Source: Megascapheus bottae
Taxonomy: Eukaryota; Chordata; Mammalia; Rodentia; Geomyidae
Direction: 5' to 3'
NCBI GenBank assembly: GCA_024803745.1
Contig: JANJXV010000016.1
Span: 45,589,763-45,653,762, forward strand
Length of the DNA stretch: 64,000 nt
The translations under genes were made by a program, and so were the position numbers. Position 1 is the first letter of the stretch. The number at the start of each line of letters is the position of its first letter. Below the pieces are notes generated by a model that had not been told where the DNA came from, did no database searches, and was given only the letters and a program-made list of their open reading frames with translations. Positions 31,278-42,769 of the stretch are shown here, in pieces.

Positions 31278-32379
31278 AACACTACAGCTACGCACCTCCC
31301 ACCATCAGCTCCGCTCTGCCTCTCCCAGCAGCCCAGGCCTCCCTGCCGGCGTCCTGCCATGACCTCCAGACCTCTGCTCCGGGCCTCCCGGCCGGTCCTC
31401 CCACCGGCCACCCCTCGGGGTATGGAGGTGCCGTGGACAGCGGGCCCTCAGGGTACTTCCTGTCTTCCGGCAGCAGCCGGCCCAACGGGGCGCCCGCGCT
31501 GGAGAGCCCACGCATCGAGATCACCTCGTACCTGGGCCTGCACCACGGCAGCAGCCCGTTCTTCCACGACGTGGAGGTCGAGGACGTGCTCCCCAGCTGC
31601 AAGCGCTCGCCATCCACTGCCACGCTGCACCTGCCGGGCCTGGAGGCCTACAGAGACCCGTCCTGCCTGAGCCCGGCCAGCAGCCTGTCCTCACGTAGCT
31701 GCAACTCCGAGGCCTCCTCCTACGAGTCCAACTACTCCTACCCCTACGCCTCGCCCCAGACGTCCCCCTGGCAGTCCCCCTGTGTGTCCCCGAAAACCAC
31801 AGACCCAGAGGAAGCCTTTCCCCGCGGCCTGGGTGCCTGCCATCTGTTGGGCTCTCCCCGCCACTCGCCGTCCACCTCTCCACGGGCGAGCGTCACGGAG
31901 GAGAGCTGGCTGGGGGCTCGTGGCTCGAGGCCTGCATCCCCCTGCAACAAGCGCAAGTACTGCCTCAACGGCAGCCAGGCTCCCTGCTCCCCCCACCACT
32001 CACCCACGCCCTCGCCACAGGGCTCCCCGCGCGTCAGCGTGACCGAGGATACCTGGCTCAGCAACACCACCCAGTACACCAGCTCGGCCATTGTGGCGGC
32101 CATCAACGCCCTCACCACCGACAGCAGCCTGGACCTGGCCGAAGGAGTCCCCATCAAGGCCCGCAAGACAGCCCTGGAGCCTGCGCCATCCGTGGCACTC
32201 AAGGTGGAGCCCGTGGGGGACGACCTGGGCACGACTCCACCCGCCTCTGACTTCCCGCCTGAGGACTTTGCCTTCCAGCACCTGCGGAAGGGCAGCTTCT
32301 GCGAGCAGTACCTGTCCGTGCCCCAGGCCCCGTACCAGTGGGCGAAGCCCAAGTCGCTGTCCCCTGCCTCCTACATGAG
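31278..32379 (+). CDS. Nfatc1: Nfatc1 exon 3 (calcineurin-regulated domain)
   Basis: This exon covers alpha residues 43-410 (first and last codons split). Seen in order: the calcineurin PxIxIT site PRIEIT (120-125), a serine-rich region (about 170-196), SP-type repeats (201-214; 235-253 ending ASVTEESW; 280-302 ending VSVTEDTW), a basic NLS core KRK (267-269) and a second calcineurin contact of LxVP type, LSVP (388-391). In the family, phosphorylation of these Ser clusters masks the NLS, and calcineurin reverses this. Compared with human alpha as I remember it, there are two extra residues near position 80, and Cys271 stands where human has the PKA-site Ser269. Ser247 and Ser296, the counterparts of Ser245 and Ser294, are kept. 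The acceptor is cttgcag and the donor ATGAG|GTGAGC. Confidence 0.97.
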
Positions 32380-32858
32380 GTGAGCAGGGGTGGGTAGGGC
32401 TGGGCAGGGCCCAGGCCACCCCCAGGGCAAGAGGGTGGTTTTGAGAGACTACTTCCCTTCAGCTTCAGCTTCTCAGAGTGGGTGTGTCTGTGTTGTTCCT
32501 CTTCTGGAGGCTGTGGGGCTGGGTTCACGCTGCCCAACACCAACCCTTCTCCCTCAGCCAAGACTCCGGTGCCTTCCTAGAGGCCAGGCTCCCAGGCTGT
32601 GGGGCCGCCATGTGTGCAGAGCACAGTCCCTCCTCCTCGGTGTTGGCCACACCTGCACATGGCTGTGCCCTCTGTAAACCTGCCGCAGGCCCCACCCCCA
32701 TGGGCTTTGTTCACTGCTTACCACTTCCTTTCTCCACCTTAATTACTGTCACCATGCCAGGTGCAGATGGGACTTTAGCTCCACAGTCCCCAGAGCAGCC
32801 AGGGTGCCTGCTTCTCCCTTCTCCCTGGAAAGACACAAGCATACTGGCAGTAAGGGAC

Positions 32859-33048
32859 GTGGGTGTGCACGCCGGCAGTCAGGGACGTGGGTGTGCACGC
32901 CGGCAGTCAGGTGTGGGTGTGCACGCCGGCAGTCAGGGACATGGGTGTGCACGCCGGCAGTCAGGGATGTGGGTGTGCACGCCGGCAGTCAGGGGTGTGA
33001 GTGTGCACGCCGGCAGTCAGGTGTGGGTGTGCACACCGGCAGTCAGGG
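32859..33048 (+). repeat. 28-bp minisatellite, 7 copies
   Basis: Units of the form 'gtgggtgtgcacgccggcag' plus 'tcagggac' start at 32859, 32887, 32913, 32941, 32969, 32997 and 33023. Five units are 28 bases and two are 26. A partial unit precedes the first. It begins 480 bases after the exon 3 donor and is CpG-bearing in most copies. Confidence 0.95.
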
Positions 33049-33730
33049 TTGGGCATGTTCACAGGGTCTCAGATTGTTGGTTTTCCTTGTTAATAGAGTG
33101 CATGGCTGTCTCCCTCGGCAGGGCCCATTTGACTGGCCCAGTGCTCTTGTGTTTAACTGAACAGCTTTGCCAGCAGGTAGGCCACTCGTGACCCTAGCAA
33201 GCTGCTTCCGGCTCCAGAAGTTCTGCTGGGCCCCTGAGGTCGTGTCACATTGGGGCAGGCCCACCTCCCAGGTGGAGGCAACTGGCTCTCCGGGAAAACT
33301 TCCATGCGCAGCCATGGTCACCCACATCCGCAGAGGTGGCACAGCCTCCCCTCCCCACCGTGGCAGTTATCTCTGTCCTGGTCCCAGTTTGCTTAGCATC
33401 CAGGAAGACACTGGGCTCTTCCTACCTCAGGTCTCTCTGCATGTGAGGTCAGTAGCCAGACTCCAGTGGCCATGCTGAGCATAGCTAGGAGGTACAGGAA
33501 GGGCTGAGCTGGGGTTCACTGGGTGCAGGGGGGTGGGGTGGGGCTCATTGGGTGCTGGAGGCCTGAGGTGAGGTTCACTGGAGAAAAGGCAGCAAGACCC
33601 TGGAGCCCAGGAACCACAGTCCCCTGGGAGGCAGAGAGGGGGCCTTCAGGAGCTCTTGGGTAAGGGGCACATTATTTAGGATGGAGAGCTTCACGTGGAA
33701 CTCTTGGAACATGATAAAAGACTGAGCCCG

Positions 33731-33915
33731 GGGGCCGGGAGTGTGGCCTAGCGGTAGAGTGCTTGCCTAGCATGCACGAAGCCCTGGGTTTTGTTTCCTG
33801 GTACCACATACATAGAAAAAGCTGGAAGTGCTGCTGTGGCTCAAGTTGTAAAGCTCTAGTCTTGAGAAAAGTCCAGGGACAGTGCTCAGACCCTGAGTTC
33901 AAGCCCCACAACTGG
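33731..33915 (+). repeat. IDL-Geo-type SINE
   Basis: The left arm 'gtgtggcctagcggtagagt' and 'gcttgcctagcatgcacgaa' is tRNA/ID-like. The right arm 'gctgctgtggctcaagttgt' and 'gtccagggacagtgctcaga' ends 'gagttcaagccccacaact'. Confidence 0.92.
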
Positions 33916-36276
33916 CTCCTGAAGCCCACTGGACCAGATTTGGGGCCGTGGCATCGCAGGGTTTATTCAGTGTTTCCTGGTCATGAGGGTTGCAGGTCGC
34001 CTCCACCGCCTCTTCTGACACTCCTTCTAGAAGCCGGAGCCTGACTTGCAGGCGTTAGCCTTGATGAAGAGTCGTCGAAAGGGGCCTTTGGGTGTACATT
34101 TCCCACCAAGAGCCCACGTGGGTTCTGCAGCTCTCCTGGGGCTGTTGCCGGCCTTCCAGAAGGTGAGAAGCCAGCCTCGCCATGACGGTGTGGACTGGCA
34201 GGCCCGGCCGGCCGTGTGTGCTCACACTCCCATTCACACTCACGCTCAGCGGGCTCTGACCCCAGTGGAGGAAGACTTGCTCCAGGACATGGCAGCAGTG
34301 TGGATGGTGACCTCAGTCAGGTTTAGTGGGGAGGGATTGCACACGGCCCTGTCACATGCAGCCGCATCTCAGGCTGGGTAGCACGTTCAGCTCTGCCCCA
34401 GGCTGCCACCTCCAGAGTGACACTTGCCCAGGTCACAAGGATGTGCCTGGCCAGCCTGGAGAGGCATCTCACTTCTGTGCAGGCGAACATGACCGGTCAC
34501 TGTCTCTGGCCCCATGGGCGGCGACTCATTGTGATGATCTCTGTTTCTCCCAGAACACAAACCTGAGGACTGAGGGACCAGGCAGCCAGGTACCAATGAC
34601 CAGGGGGTCCTCTGCCAGGCCCTGGTCCAGGCACGGGGCCTGTGGACTGGTGTTGAGTCAGCTTTGACGTACGGAACTGTGGCATAGCCAGTGAGACGCA
34701 GAGACCCTCAGGCTCCCACCCTGGCCTCACAGGGGACCGTGGTCGTGCACACACCAGTATCCCCCACGGCTGGCTCGTCATCAGGGAGTGGGCTGCCCCT
34801 CTGAGGACCGTGCATGTCAGCTGGTACACACAGGAGCCGGCCAGCCTGGAGGGTAGAGGAGGATGTGGAGGCAGCGGTGTCCTGACCTGCCTGCGTCAGG
34901 AGAAGGAGGCAGGCTGACCCTCGGCCATGCTGTCATGCAGGAGCTGTTAGTCACAATGGTGGCCTCAAGAAGCACACACAATGCCTGACTGCCTCTCCCC
35001 AGGCCTCTCCCAGCCTGATGACAAATGTCAGCCTTGGCCCCAGGTGTCAGATCCTGTTTTCACCACACAGGGAACCCCTGCTGAGTGTCGAGGCCTCCAG
35101 CCTGGGAGCGGGTGCCTTCCATGCTGAGTCCCTCTCCACTGCGGCTCAGGGCATCTCCTCCGCAGCAGCCGCGGCTGCCTGAGCTCCGGGTAGCAGCAGG
35201 AGCTTTTTAGTGCGTTTAAATGCCCTGGCCTCCTTGTAGGTCACTGTGAAATGGGATGGGCTGAGCAAGCTTCTAGCCGGGCAGTGCCTGCTCCAGCACC
35301 CCGATGGGGGCGCAGTGTGTGTCTTGTATTCACTTACGTGGCATATCAGGATTTCTGGTCTTTGCTTTGTTGTTTTATTTTTCTTTTTGTGACCCACATT
35401 AAGTGTGGCCTCCAGGTAGTCTCACTCGTAAACTTCATTAAGCTGTGACTGCTAACAAGGCAGCTGAGGGGCTAGAGAAAGGCGGGATGTGCAGATCGGC
35501 CTGCTCCAGGGCAGAGGGAGCAGAGGGGCTCACCCAGCCCATTTCCCACAGGACTCCCCAGTACTTCTGTCTTTTCTCCAACCTGGGGCTGGCAGGGTCT
35601 GGGGGTTGGACCAGGCTCCTCCCCAGGGTGGAGCAGACCATGGCAATGAGTGTGCAGCCCCTGGAAGGCGGATTCCCTGCGGTTTCTAGGAGGCTGGAGG
35701 GCTGAAAGCAGCAGCCTTCAGAGCTGTGTGGCATGCCGAGCCTGCCTCCCTCCTCCACGAAGCCGTCTTTTTCTACACCAGTGGGTGGGGGCCAGAGCAC
35801 CAGTCTGCCAGGTGAGGGGCCTTCATGGTCATTCTAGACAGAAACCCCCTGAGCCTCATCTTCCCACCAGGGGACCACAAGGTCCTGGGATTCTAAAGTT
35901 GCTCCCTCCCTACTCCATCATTTCCCACAGAAACAGCAGGGGAAGAGTTAGTGATGGTCCCTCTTCTCAGGTTATGGTTACAGCTCCCGAGCTACAAGAT
36001 CCTCCAGTGCTCTGTGGAACAGGGTGCTGGCCCCTGGGCAGGGTTGGCAGGCACCGGGGTGGGCAGCTGGACCCTGTCCAGAGACTATGATTAGAACTGG
36101 GCACCAGGGGTGGTGAGTATTGTGCATAGACTCTCCATCCAGGCCACCCTCTAGGACCAGCTCTGGACCTTGGACAGCTAGATGGCTGTGTGGTCCTGAG
36201 GTCAGTCTCACAGATGGACTGTGAAGGCTCTGAAGCTAGGATTTCACTGGAATGGCCAGTGAGGAAAATGCAATGG

Positions 36277-36547
36277 CCTCTTCCTCCTCTATCCTTCCTC
36301 TACCTTTCTCCCTCCCTCCTTTATTTCTCCCTCTCCCCCTCCCCTCTCTCCCCCCCTTTCTTTGCCAGTCTTGGGGCTTGAACTCAGGGCCTTCGCATTG
36401 TCCTTGAGCTTTTTCAAGGATAGAGCTCTACCACTTGAGCCACAGCACCACTTCTGGCTTTTACTGTGTATGTGGTACCGAGGAATCCAACCCAGGTCTG
36501 CATTCATGTTAGGCAAGCACTCTGCCACTAGGCCATGCTCCCAGCCC
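36277..36547 (-). repeat. IDL-Geo-type SINE, reverse, with expanded pyrimidine tail
   Basis: The SINE body is 36365-36547 ('gggcttgaactcagggcctt' to 'actaggccatgctcccagcc'). The C/T-rich tract 36277-36362 before it is the complement of its expanded purine tail, like the tract at 11511. Confidence 0.9.
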
Positions 36548-37228
36548 TATTTCTCTTTTTTAATTAAGGTGAATACCACAAACAAATAATTAGGAAGCTG
36601 TAAGCACATGACCCCCAAGAAAAAGAATCTGTGGTGACTTGGATGTCTTGTTTTCTTTGAAGTTGCCTTTACCCTCTTTCCTAAGGTAAGTTCTAGTTTT
36701 GGCTGGTTTAGACTCTGTATTTCCATCCTAGAATCACAGGGGCCATAGACATCCCCACACAGAGACTTTAACACTGGAAGTCTGATTGAGAACACAAAGA
36801 TTTTCCCTAAGACATCTGAAAATGGTGTTTCCTTTGGGCTTTAACACCTAGAAAAACTCAGAGAGATGTGCATGCTTTCTGATGTTGCACGGGTCTTCCG
36901 GTGTTGGTGCAGTGGTGTCAGGGAAGTGGACCCAGAGGCCCCTGCTCTACTGTAGGCCAGAGTAGGAAAGTGAGGCAATACATGGCAGGAGCTTACAACG
37001 TGAGGCTTAGACACATTTGTAGCCATGGTTCCTGCCCGTCATTCCAGCTGTGCAGAAGGCTCGATGTTCTGGGAACTAAAGTTCCAGGCCAATGAGATTC
37101 TAGGCCAGCTAGGTGTGAAAAGTGCATGCCAGCCATCTCTGCTTTGGGCGGAAGTATAAATAGAAGGATCAGGACCTAGGCTGGCCTGGGCAAAAGAGAA
37201 ATCCCTACTTCAAAAATAACCAGATTGA

Positions 37229-37430
37229 AGCTGGGAGTTTGGCCTAGCGGTAGAGTGCTTGCCTAGCATGCATGAAGATCAGGGTTCAATTCCTCGGTAC
37301 CACATACATAAAAAAAGCCAGAAGTGGTGCTGAGGCTCAAGTGGTAGAGCTCTAGCCTTGAGAAAACCCAAGGACAGTGCTCTGGCCCTGAGTTCAAGGT
37401 CAGGACTGCCCCCGCCACCACCACCCCAAA
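37229..37430 (+). repeat. IDL-Geo-type SINE
   Basis: 'gggagtttggcctagcggta', 'gagtgcttgcctagcatgca' and 'ttcaattcctcggtaccaca' form the left arm. 'gaagtggtgctgaggctcaa' and 'gagctctagccttgagaaaa' form the right arm. It is well preserved. Confidence 0.93.
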
Positions 37431-37447
37431 AAAATAACCAGAGCAAA

Positions 37448-37555
37448 AAGGGCTAGAGTCATGGTTTAATTAATAGAGCTTCTGCCTAGCATATGTGAAG
37501 GCCTGAATTTAAACCCCAATGCTACCAAAAGTGAAAGAAAAAAAGAAAAAAACCC
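37448..37555 (+). repeat. ID-like SINE fragment
   Basis: 'agtcatggtttaattaatag' and 'agcttctgcctagcatatgt' are followed by 'aatttaaaccccaatgctac' and an A-rich tail. This is an older tRNA-derived monomer directly after the copy at 37229. Confidence 0.6.
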
Positions 37556-39333
37556 ACTTACTCCTTTCATTGTTGAACCAACCCAGTATTTTAAAAAGCA
37601 GGGCGTTTAAAGGGGGTGGTCCTGATACTGAGGGGATGGGACCATCGCGGCTCTCATTCCTGAAGACGTTGTCACTCACAGGTCACCCCAGGATTTCAAG
37701 CCTGGACGGGGAGGAGTGAGTCAGCCCTCAGTGTGGTTCCACGGCTCTGCCTCACCTCCACCGTGTGAGCAGGCACAGGCTCCCTGCAGCTTCATCTGAA
37801 TGCTTCCCTACATCTCTCCAAGATGAAAAGTAGCTAATTATGATGCCATTATCTCACCTGGTATCGCACACAAGCCCTTCTATTCCCCAATCATGGTTTT
37901 CTTAGTGGAATTGGGGCCAGTTGGCCCCTGTCAGATTCTTTCACATTTTGCTCCCGTCTCCGTGTCCTCCTACAGGATTACCATGCACTTCTGTCCCCTG
38001 TCTGGAGTTTGATGATGGCCTTTGAACTGTCACGTTGCTCTCTGATCCCGTTACCAATGTTTATCTCAGATTGGTGTGGGTCTTGGGGCTTTCTCCAGTT
38101 CTGTTTGGCCAGTGTTGTGTGCCTGTCTGTCCGGGCTGTGGCATTAGACATGGTCCCTGAGGAAGCAGGTGGTTCGTGGTTGTGTTAAGTGGGGAGGGCT
38201 GGTTCACACACAGCAGCGTGAGCCCCACGCAAGGTGCTAGCCTGGGGATCCAGGGCTGAGCCCCCCAGTTGGCAGAGCAGCCGTTGCTCCTGCCTCCCCT
38301 CGGCTGCCCCTCAGGTGTCTGGAGAGGCTGAGATCCAGGCATCTTTTCTGGTAGTTCGCTGTCATTGACACAACATTGCCTGAATATCAGCTGAGGCTAC
38401 GCCTGTGCTTCCTATGGTGGTTGCCTTGCTTGTCAATGCCTCAGTGCTTGCTCTGGTAGAAATGCAAGCAGCCGTGCTCTGAGGACAAAGATAAAGCTAA
38501 GCTGCATCCAAGGGACTGACCACAGTGTTTTCTGAGCCCTGGGACATAGCTGGTGTTGGCTCTCCATCAGGAGCTGTCAGTCCCTCGTAGAAGGGTGCTG
38601 AGTGGGAAGAGACATTGCTGGGGCCATGCGGAAGGCCTGCAGTAAGGGGAGCTAGAACCAGCAGGCCACTGAGACTGGAGGGTGTGAGGGGGCCACTGAC
38701 CAGAGGCGGCCGTGTTAGGAGACATGGAGCTGACAGTAGGTGGGGCCCAGGGAACTGGAGCCCTTTGGCTTCTGGTGTGGGATCCAACGTGTGGGTAGTG
38801 TCCAGGCTGTGACATCTTCACACATGCCCCACCGTCAGGAGGAGCCCATTCTGGTGGGAAATGACGCTGTGATCTCAGGTGGTGGCTTCTCCCGGCACGC
38901 ACTGTGGTGCTGTGGAAGGGATGACTTCTAGCTTTTACGGGAGGAAGGCCGTCCCCCTTCTCCACACCTGGCCCGGAGGCCAGGCAGCCCAGAGACTGTG
39001 GGCGCTGCAGCCTAAGACCACCCCAAGGCCCAGACACAGAATCCAGGAAGAGCTTTGCAAAACTTTCCTTGCAGGAAAGAAATGCAAGCTGCTCAATGCC
39101 AGCCAGGTAAAGTTTGGCGAGGCAGAGGGGCCTCGGGGCTAGCTCAGGGGTAGGAGTGGTTCCACGTGTTCCTTCTGTGGTACCCTGGGGAGGAAAGGTG
39201 TTCAGGATGTCCAAATTAACTGCAGCTTTCGTCAGTAGCATAGCCCAAGGCTGCCTACCCCCCATCTTCATACGTGTTTAATTCTGTGTTGTCTTAGGAC
39301 GTTGCTCCATTGCATGAAATATTTCTTTTTTGC

Positions 39334-39514
39334 CAGTCCTGGGCTTAAGCTCAGGGCATGAGGACTGCCCCTCGATTTTTCTCAAGGCTAGAGCTCTACC
39401 ACTTGAGCCTCAGCACCACTTCTGGCTTTTTCTATGTATGTGGTACCAAGGAATCAAACCCGGGTCTTCGTGCATGCTAGGCAAGCACTCTACCACTAGG
39501 CCAAACTCCCAGCT
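39334..39514 (-). repeat. IDL-Geo-type SINE, reverse orientation
   Basis: 'ctcaaggctagagctctacc', 'acttgagcctcagcaccact' and 'atgctaggcaagcactctac' mark the right and left arms in reverse. It ends 'aaactcccagctcc'. Confidence 0.92.
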
Positions 39515-40730
39515 CCTGCATGAAATTTTTGAGGCCCTCCTCCCTCACCCCCAGCTATGCAGCTGAGTTTGAACCCCAGGATGGACACGAAAGTTTGTTT
39601 AATTTATTAAATTTTATTTTTAATAAAACGTATTAAAATTTTAGTGGATGGACGAATGGACCAACGACGGACTTGAGTTGAAGGTGTACTAAGATCAGCT
39701 CTGAGGTTTGTCAGCACAGGCTTTTGGCTCTTGAGTGAACCAGGCCTCCAGAGTTCTCCCCTGGGCAGCAGAATCCCTGAGCCCACTCCCCTGGCCTGGC
39801 ATAACTCCCGAGGCAGTGGTGGGCAGAGGTCTTCCTGTGCCTGCTCAGCGGCAGTTTACATTTCCGCACTGCTGACAAATTGGGGTAGAACATTTCAATC
39901 GGAACCACAACCCTCATTGTGTGTGACTACACTTATTTTGTAGACTGTTCTTACATCACTTATGCAGGCACCCTGTGTAAAGTGGCTAGGGAGGAAATTG
40001 TTCACACAAAATTATTCTTGTGTAATAGTCAGGTACAGAGTTCAGCCCTTACCCTCTGTCCTGCCTTCCTCAGCCGTCTACCTCGGTCTTTCAATCTTTT
40101 TTGGCCTCGCTCTTCTTCTCTTTCTGTCCGTGACTCTGTCTCCATCTCTCTTGTTTTTGAGTGTCTCTACCTCTCACTGCCTTTCATTTAAAAAGTTTCC
40201 TGGGTATTAGCTGAAACCAGTTGTTTGCATTATGAATTTAGCATTGGTTTCCTTTTATATTTATAGTCAAAGGTGATCGCCCTGTATAGATCAACAGAAC
40301 AATCATGCGTGAGGTGACGGCAGGAAGGTGCATGGTCGGTGCTCAGGGCTGTGCTGCTGGCCGGGTCTGGGTCCCTCCACCATGCCCCTTCTTGTTCCCA
40401 CCTTCCTCTGGCCCAGCAATGGGCAGTCTGCCCAGCTCTGGGGGTCCTCCCTCCCGGTCTTCCACTCCTCTGCTCTTCTGTCTGGTGTGCTGCCAGGGTA
40501 TGCAAGGCTGGTGACCTCACATAGGGAGTGGCCTGCAGGCCTTGGAAGACTGCTGAGCCTGCCATAGCATCAGGCCCCCAGGGCTCAGGTCTTGTCTGTC
40601 AACCTGTTCAGGCCCCCAGGAGGCAGGTCTGTCTGTCTGTCCACCCACCTGTTCAGGCTTCCACTGCATGGGGCTAGAGGTATCACTTTCCCTGGGGTGT
40701 TGCGAGACAACCGCCCTTTGTGTCTTCTGC

Positions 40731-41342
40731 TGGTTGGTGTCTGCCCCTTGTTGGTATGTTCCGCTTGTTGGTATTTTCTGCTTGTTGGTATCTTCTGCTT
40801 ATTGGTATCTTCCACTTGTTGGTATCTTCCCCTTGCTGACATCTTCCCCTTGTTGGTGTCTTCCCCTTGCTGACATCTTCCTCTTGTTGGTGTCTTCCCC
40901 TTGTTGACATCTTCCCCTTGTTGGTGTCTTCCCCTTGTTGGTATGTTCCACTTGTTGACATCTTCCCCTTGTTGGTGTCTTCCCCTTGTTGGTATGTTCC
41001 ACTTGTTGACATCTTCCCCTTGTTGGTATGTTCCGCTTGTTGACATCTTCCCCTTGTTGGTGTCTTCCCCTTGTTGACATCTTCCCCTTGTTGGTGTCTT
41101 CCCCTTGTTGGTATCTTCCGCTTGTTGACATCTTCCCCTTGTTGGTGTCTTCCCCTTGTTGGTATGTTCCGCTTGTTGACATCTTCCCCTTGTTGGTGTC
41201 TTCCCCTTGTTGGTATGTTCCGCTTGTTGACATCTTCCCCTTGTTGGTATGTTCCGCTTGTTGACATCTTCCCCTTGTTGGTATCTTCCCCTTGTTGGTA
41301 TGTTCCGCTTGTTGACATCTTCCCCTTGTTGGTGTCTTCCAC
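40731..41342 (-). repeat. 18-bp minisatellite, 34 units, open on the minus strand
   Basis: Units of the form 'ttgttggtgtcttcccc' recur every 18 bases for exactly 612 bases with no net indel. Unit variants (ggtgtcttcccc, gacatcttcccc, ggtatgttccgc, ggtatcttcc) tend to follow one another, giving a partial 54-bp higher-order pattern. Since 18 is a multiple of 3, a 315-codon minus-strand frame (40585-41532) crosses it and encodes hexapeptide repeats of the type GKTPTR/GRCQQG/EDTNK. The array ends 280 bases before exon 4. Nothing suggests it is translated. Confidence 0.97.
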
Positions 41343-41622
41343 TCGAGTGATCCTCTCTGGTGTTGGGAGATTTCCAGTGGGACCTGGTCTCTGTTTTGTT
41401 GGGAAGGCTAAGTGATGGAAACCTGTTGCAGAGGAAGGAATGCATCAGCCTCACTTGTGAAGCACTGCGGATCTGACCACACTTGGTGGTTGAGAAGAAG
41501 CCAGGCCTCAGTGCCAAAGCTGATGGGGCCATGGGTCAGGGCCTCCCCGCCATGGTGGGCTGGGGGGGGGGGTCCCTGCCCTGGAAGGCTGCCAGCACTT
41601 ACCCTCCTCTGCTCCCTTGCAG

Positions 41623-41782
41623 CCCATCTCTGCCTGCCCTGGACTGGCAACTGCCTTCACACTCAGGCCCCTACGAGCTGCGGATTGAGGTTCAGCCCAA
41701 GTCCCACCACAGGGCTCACTACGAGACGGAGGGCAGCCGGGGGGCTGTGAAGGCGTCAGCAGGAGGCCACCCCATCGTGCAG
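41623..41782 (+). CDS. Nfatc1: Nfatc1 exon 4 (start of Rel-homology domain)
   Basis: It completes Ser410 and encodes residues 411-463. [20 protein letters not shown] leads into [20 protein letters not shown] and [21 protein letters not shown] (440-447) is the DNA-recognition loop of the NFAT Rel-homology domain and is identical to human. The acceptor is ctcccttgcag and the donor GTGCAG|GTAGGA, phase 0. No residue in the recognition loop is altered. Confidence 0.97.
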
Positions 41783-41874
41783 GTAGGAGGGCGGCTGTGC
41801 CCGCTGGCTCTGCTCCAGCACTGGTGATTCCTAGTCAAACATTAGAGATTTCTTCTGATTAAAAGCAAATGCAA

Positions 41875-42215
41875 GGCAGGCATGGTGACTAAGGCCTCTG
41901 ATCCCAGCTGCTCAAGAGGTAGATATTAGGGGGATTGAGGCTGGGCCAGCCCGGGAAAATGTCGGCAAGTATCCCATCTCAGGGAGCAGGCTGGGCATGG
42001 TCACCCTGCCCGTCACTCTAGCTAACTGGGAGACCTAGGCAGCAGGATGGAGGTGCAGCCTGGCCCTGGCTTGGAAGTGTGAGGTATCTTGAGCTGTCTG
42101 CAAAGTAAGGAGAGGCAAGGCAGGCTGGAGGTGTTAATGGTGGACCACCTGGTAGCAAGCACGGGACCTGAGTCTAAACCCCAGCTTCAGCACCGACCCC
42201 TAAACAAAACCCCAA
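41875..42215 (+). repeat. Degenerate SINE pair
   Basis: The first copy begins 'ggcaggcatggtgactaagg'. A second B1-like head, 'gctgggcatggtcaccctgc', starts near 41990, and the tail 'ctggtagcaagcacgggacc' to 'aaaccccagcttcagcaccg' is ID-like. Both copies are old. Confidence 0.65.
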
Positions 42216-42769
42216 CTAAGATGGTCTCTCAGTGAGTTAGCCAAATACTGTGTCTATGTGAAGTGTAAGTGTTCAGTCATTTGCCGAGAGCGGCAGCTGG
42301 GTAGTTCTGAGCATGCTCCCTCCTCAGAGCTCTGGACAGCCGCACTGGCTACTTCCCTGTCACCAGCCCGGCCTCCAAGGCAGCGGGGTGCCTGCCCGGT
42401 GCTACCCGCAGCCAGGGCACATGGCAGCGGGGCCCCTGGGGGCCCTCCCACTGCAGCTCGGCTCGGTGAAGTTTCTGTGTTTCCTTAGCACTCCAGGAAA
42501 GGGGCACAAACCTACGTTCTGTGAGGTAATGTCCCGAGGTAGCCTGAGGCCTTCTGGGGATGGTGAGCCTGTGATGTGGCTCATCCCGTCTCTTCTCCAC
42601 CTGGGTGAGGCAGCCAGAGCCCCGTGAGCTCCAGAAAACCATCACTGCCCCGCACCATGCCCACCGGCCACAGAGAGGTGTGCTTGCTCACTGGCCAGGC
42701 CCTGCCACACGGTGCCTTCGAGAAGCTTTCCCCCCGGCACCCCAACACCACAAAACGGCTGCCAGCTCT

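Larger units (their letters stand above)
32380..41622 (+). other. Nfatc1: Nfatc1 intron 3
   Basis: Contents recognised: a 28-bp minisatellite (32859-33048), IDL-Geo SINEs at 33731-33915 and 37229-37430 (plus) and at 36365-36547 and 39334-39514 (minus), a weaker ID-like fragment at 37448-37555, an AT-rich patch at 39600-39650 and the 18-bp minisatellite (40731-41342) just before exon 4. The remaining parts (33050-33700, 33920-36300, 36560-37200, 37560-39300 and 39650-40700) are unique sequence in which I see no exon. Confidence 0.85.

Noticed and set aside
32859..33048. Regular 28-bp units as a possible CRISPR-like array
   Set aside because: Units are contiguous with no unique spacers, and the context is a mammalian intron. 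It is a minisatellite.
40585..41532. 315-codon minus-strand frame with hexapeptide repeats as a gene
   Set aside because: It is produced by an 18-bp minisatellite whose unit is a multiple of three. Frames on the other strand are also open.
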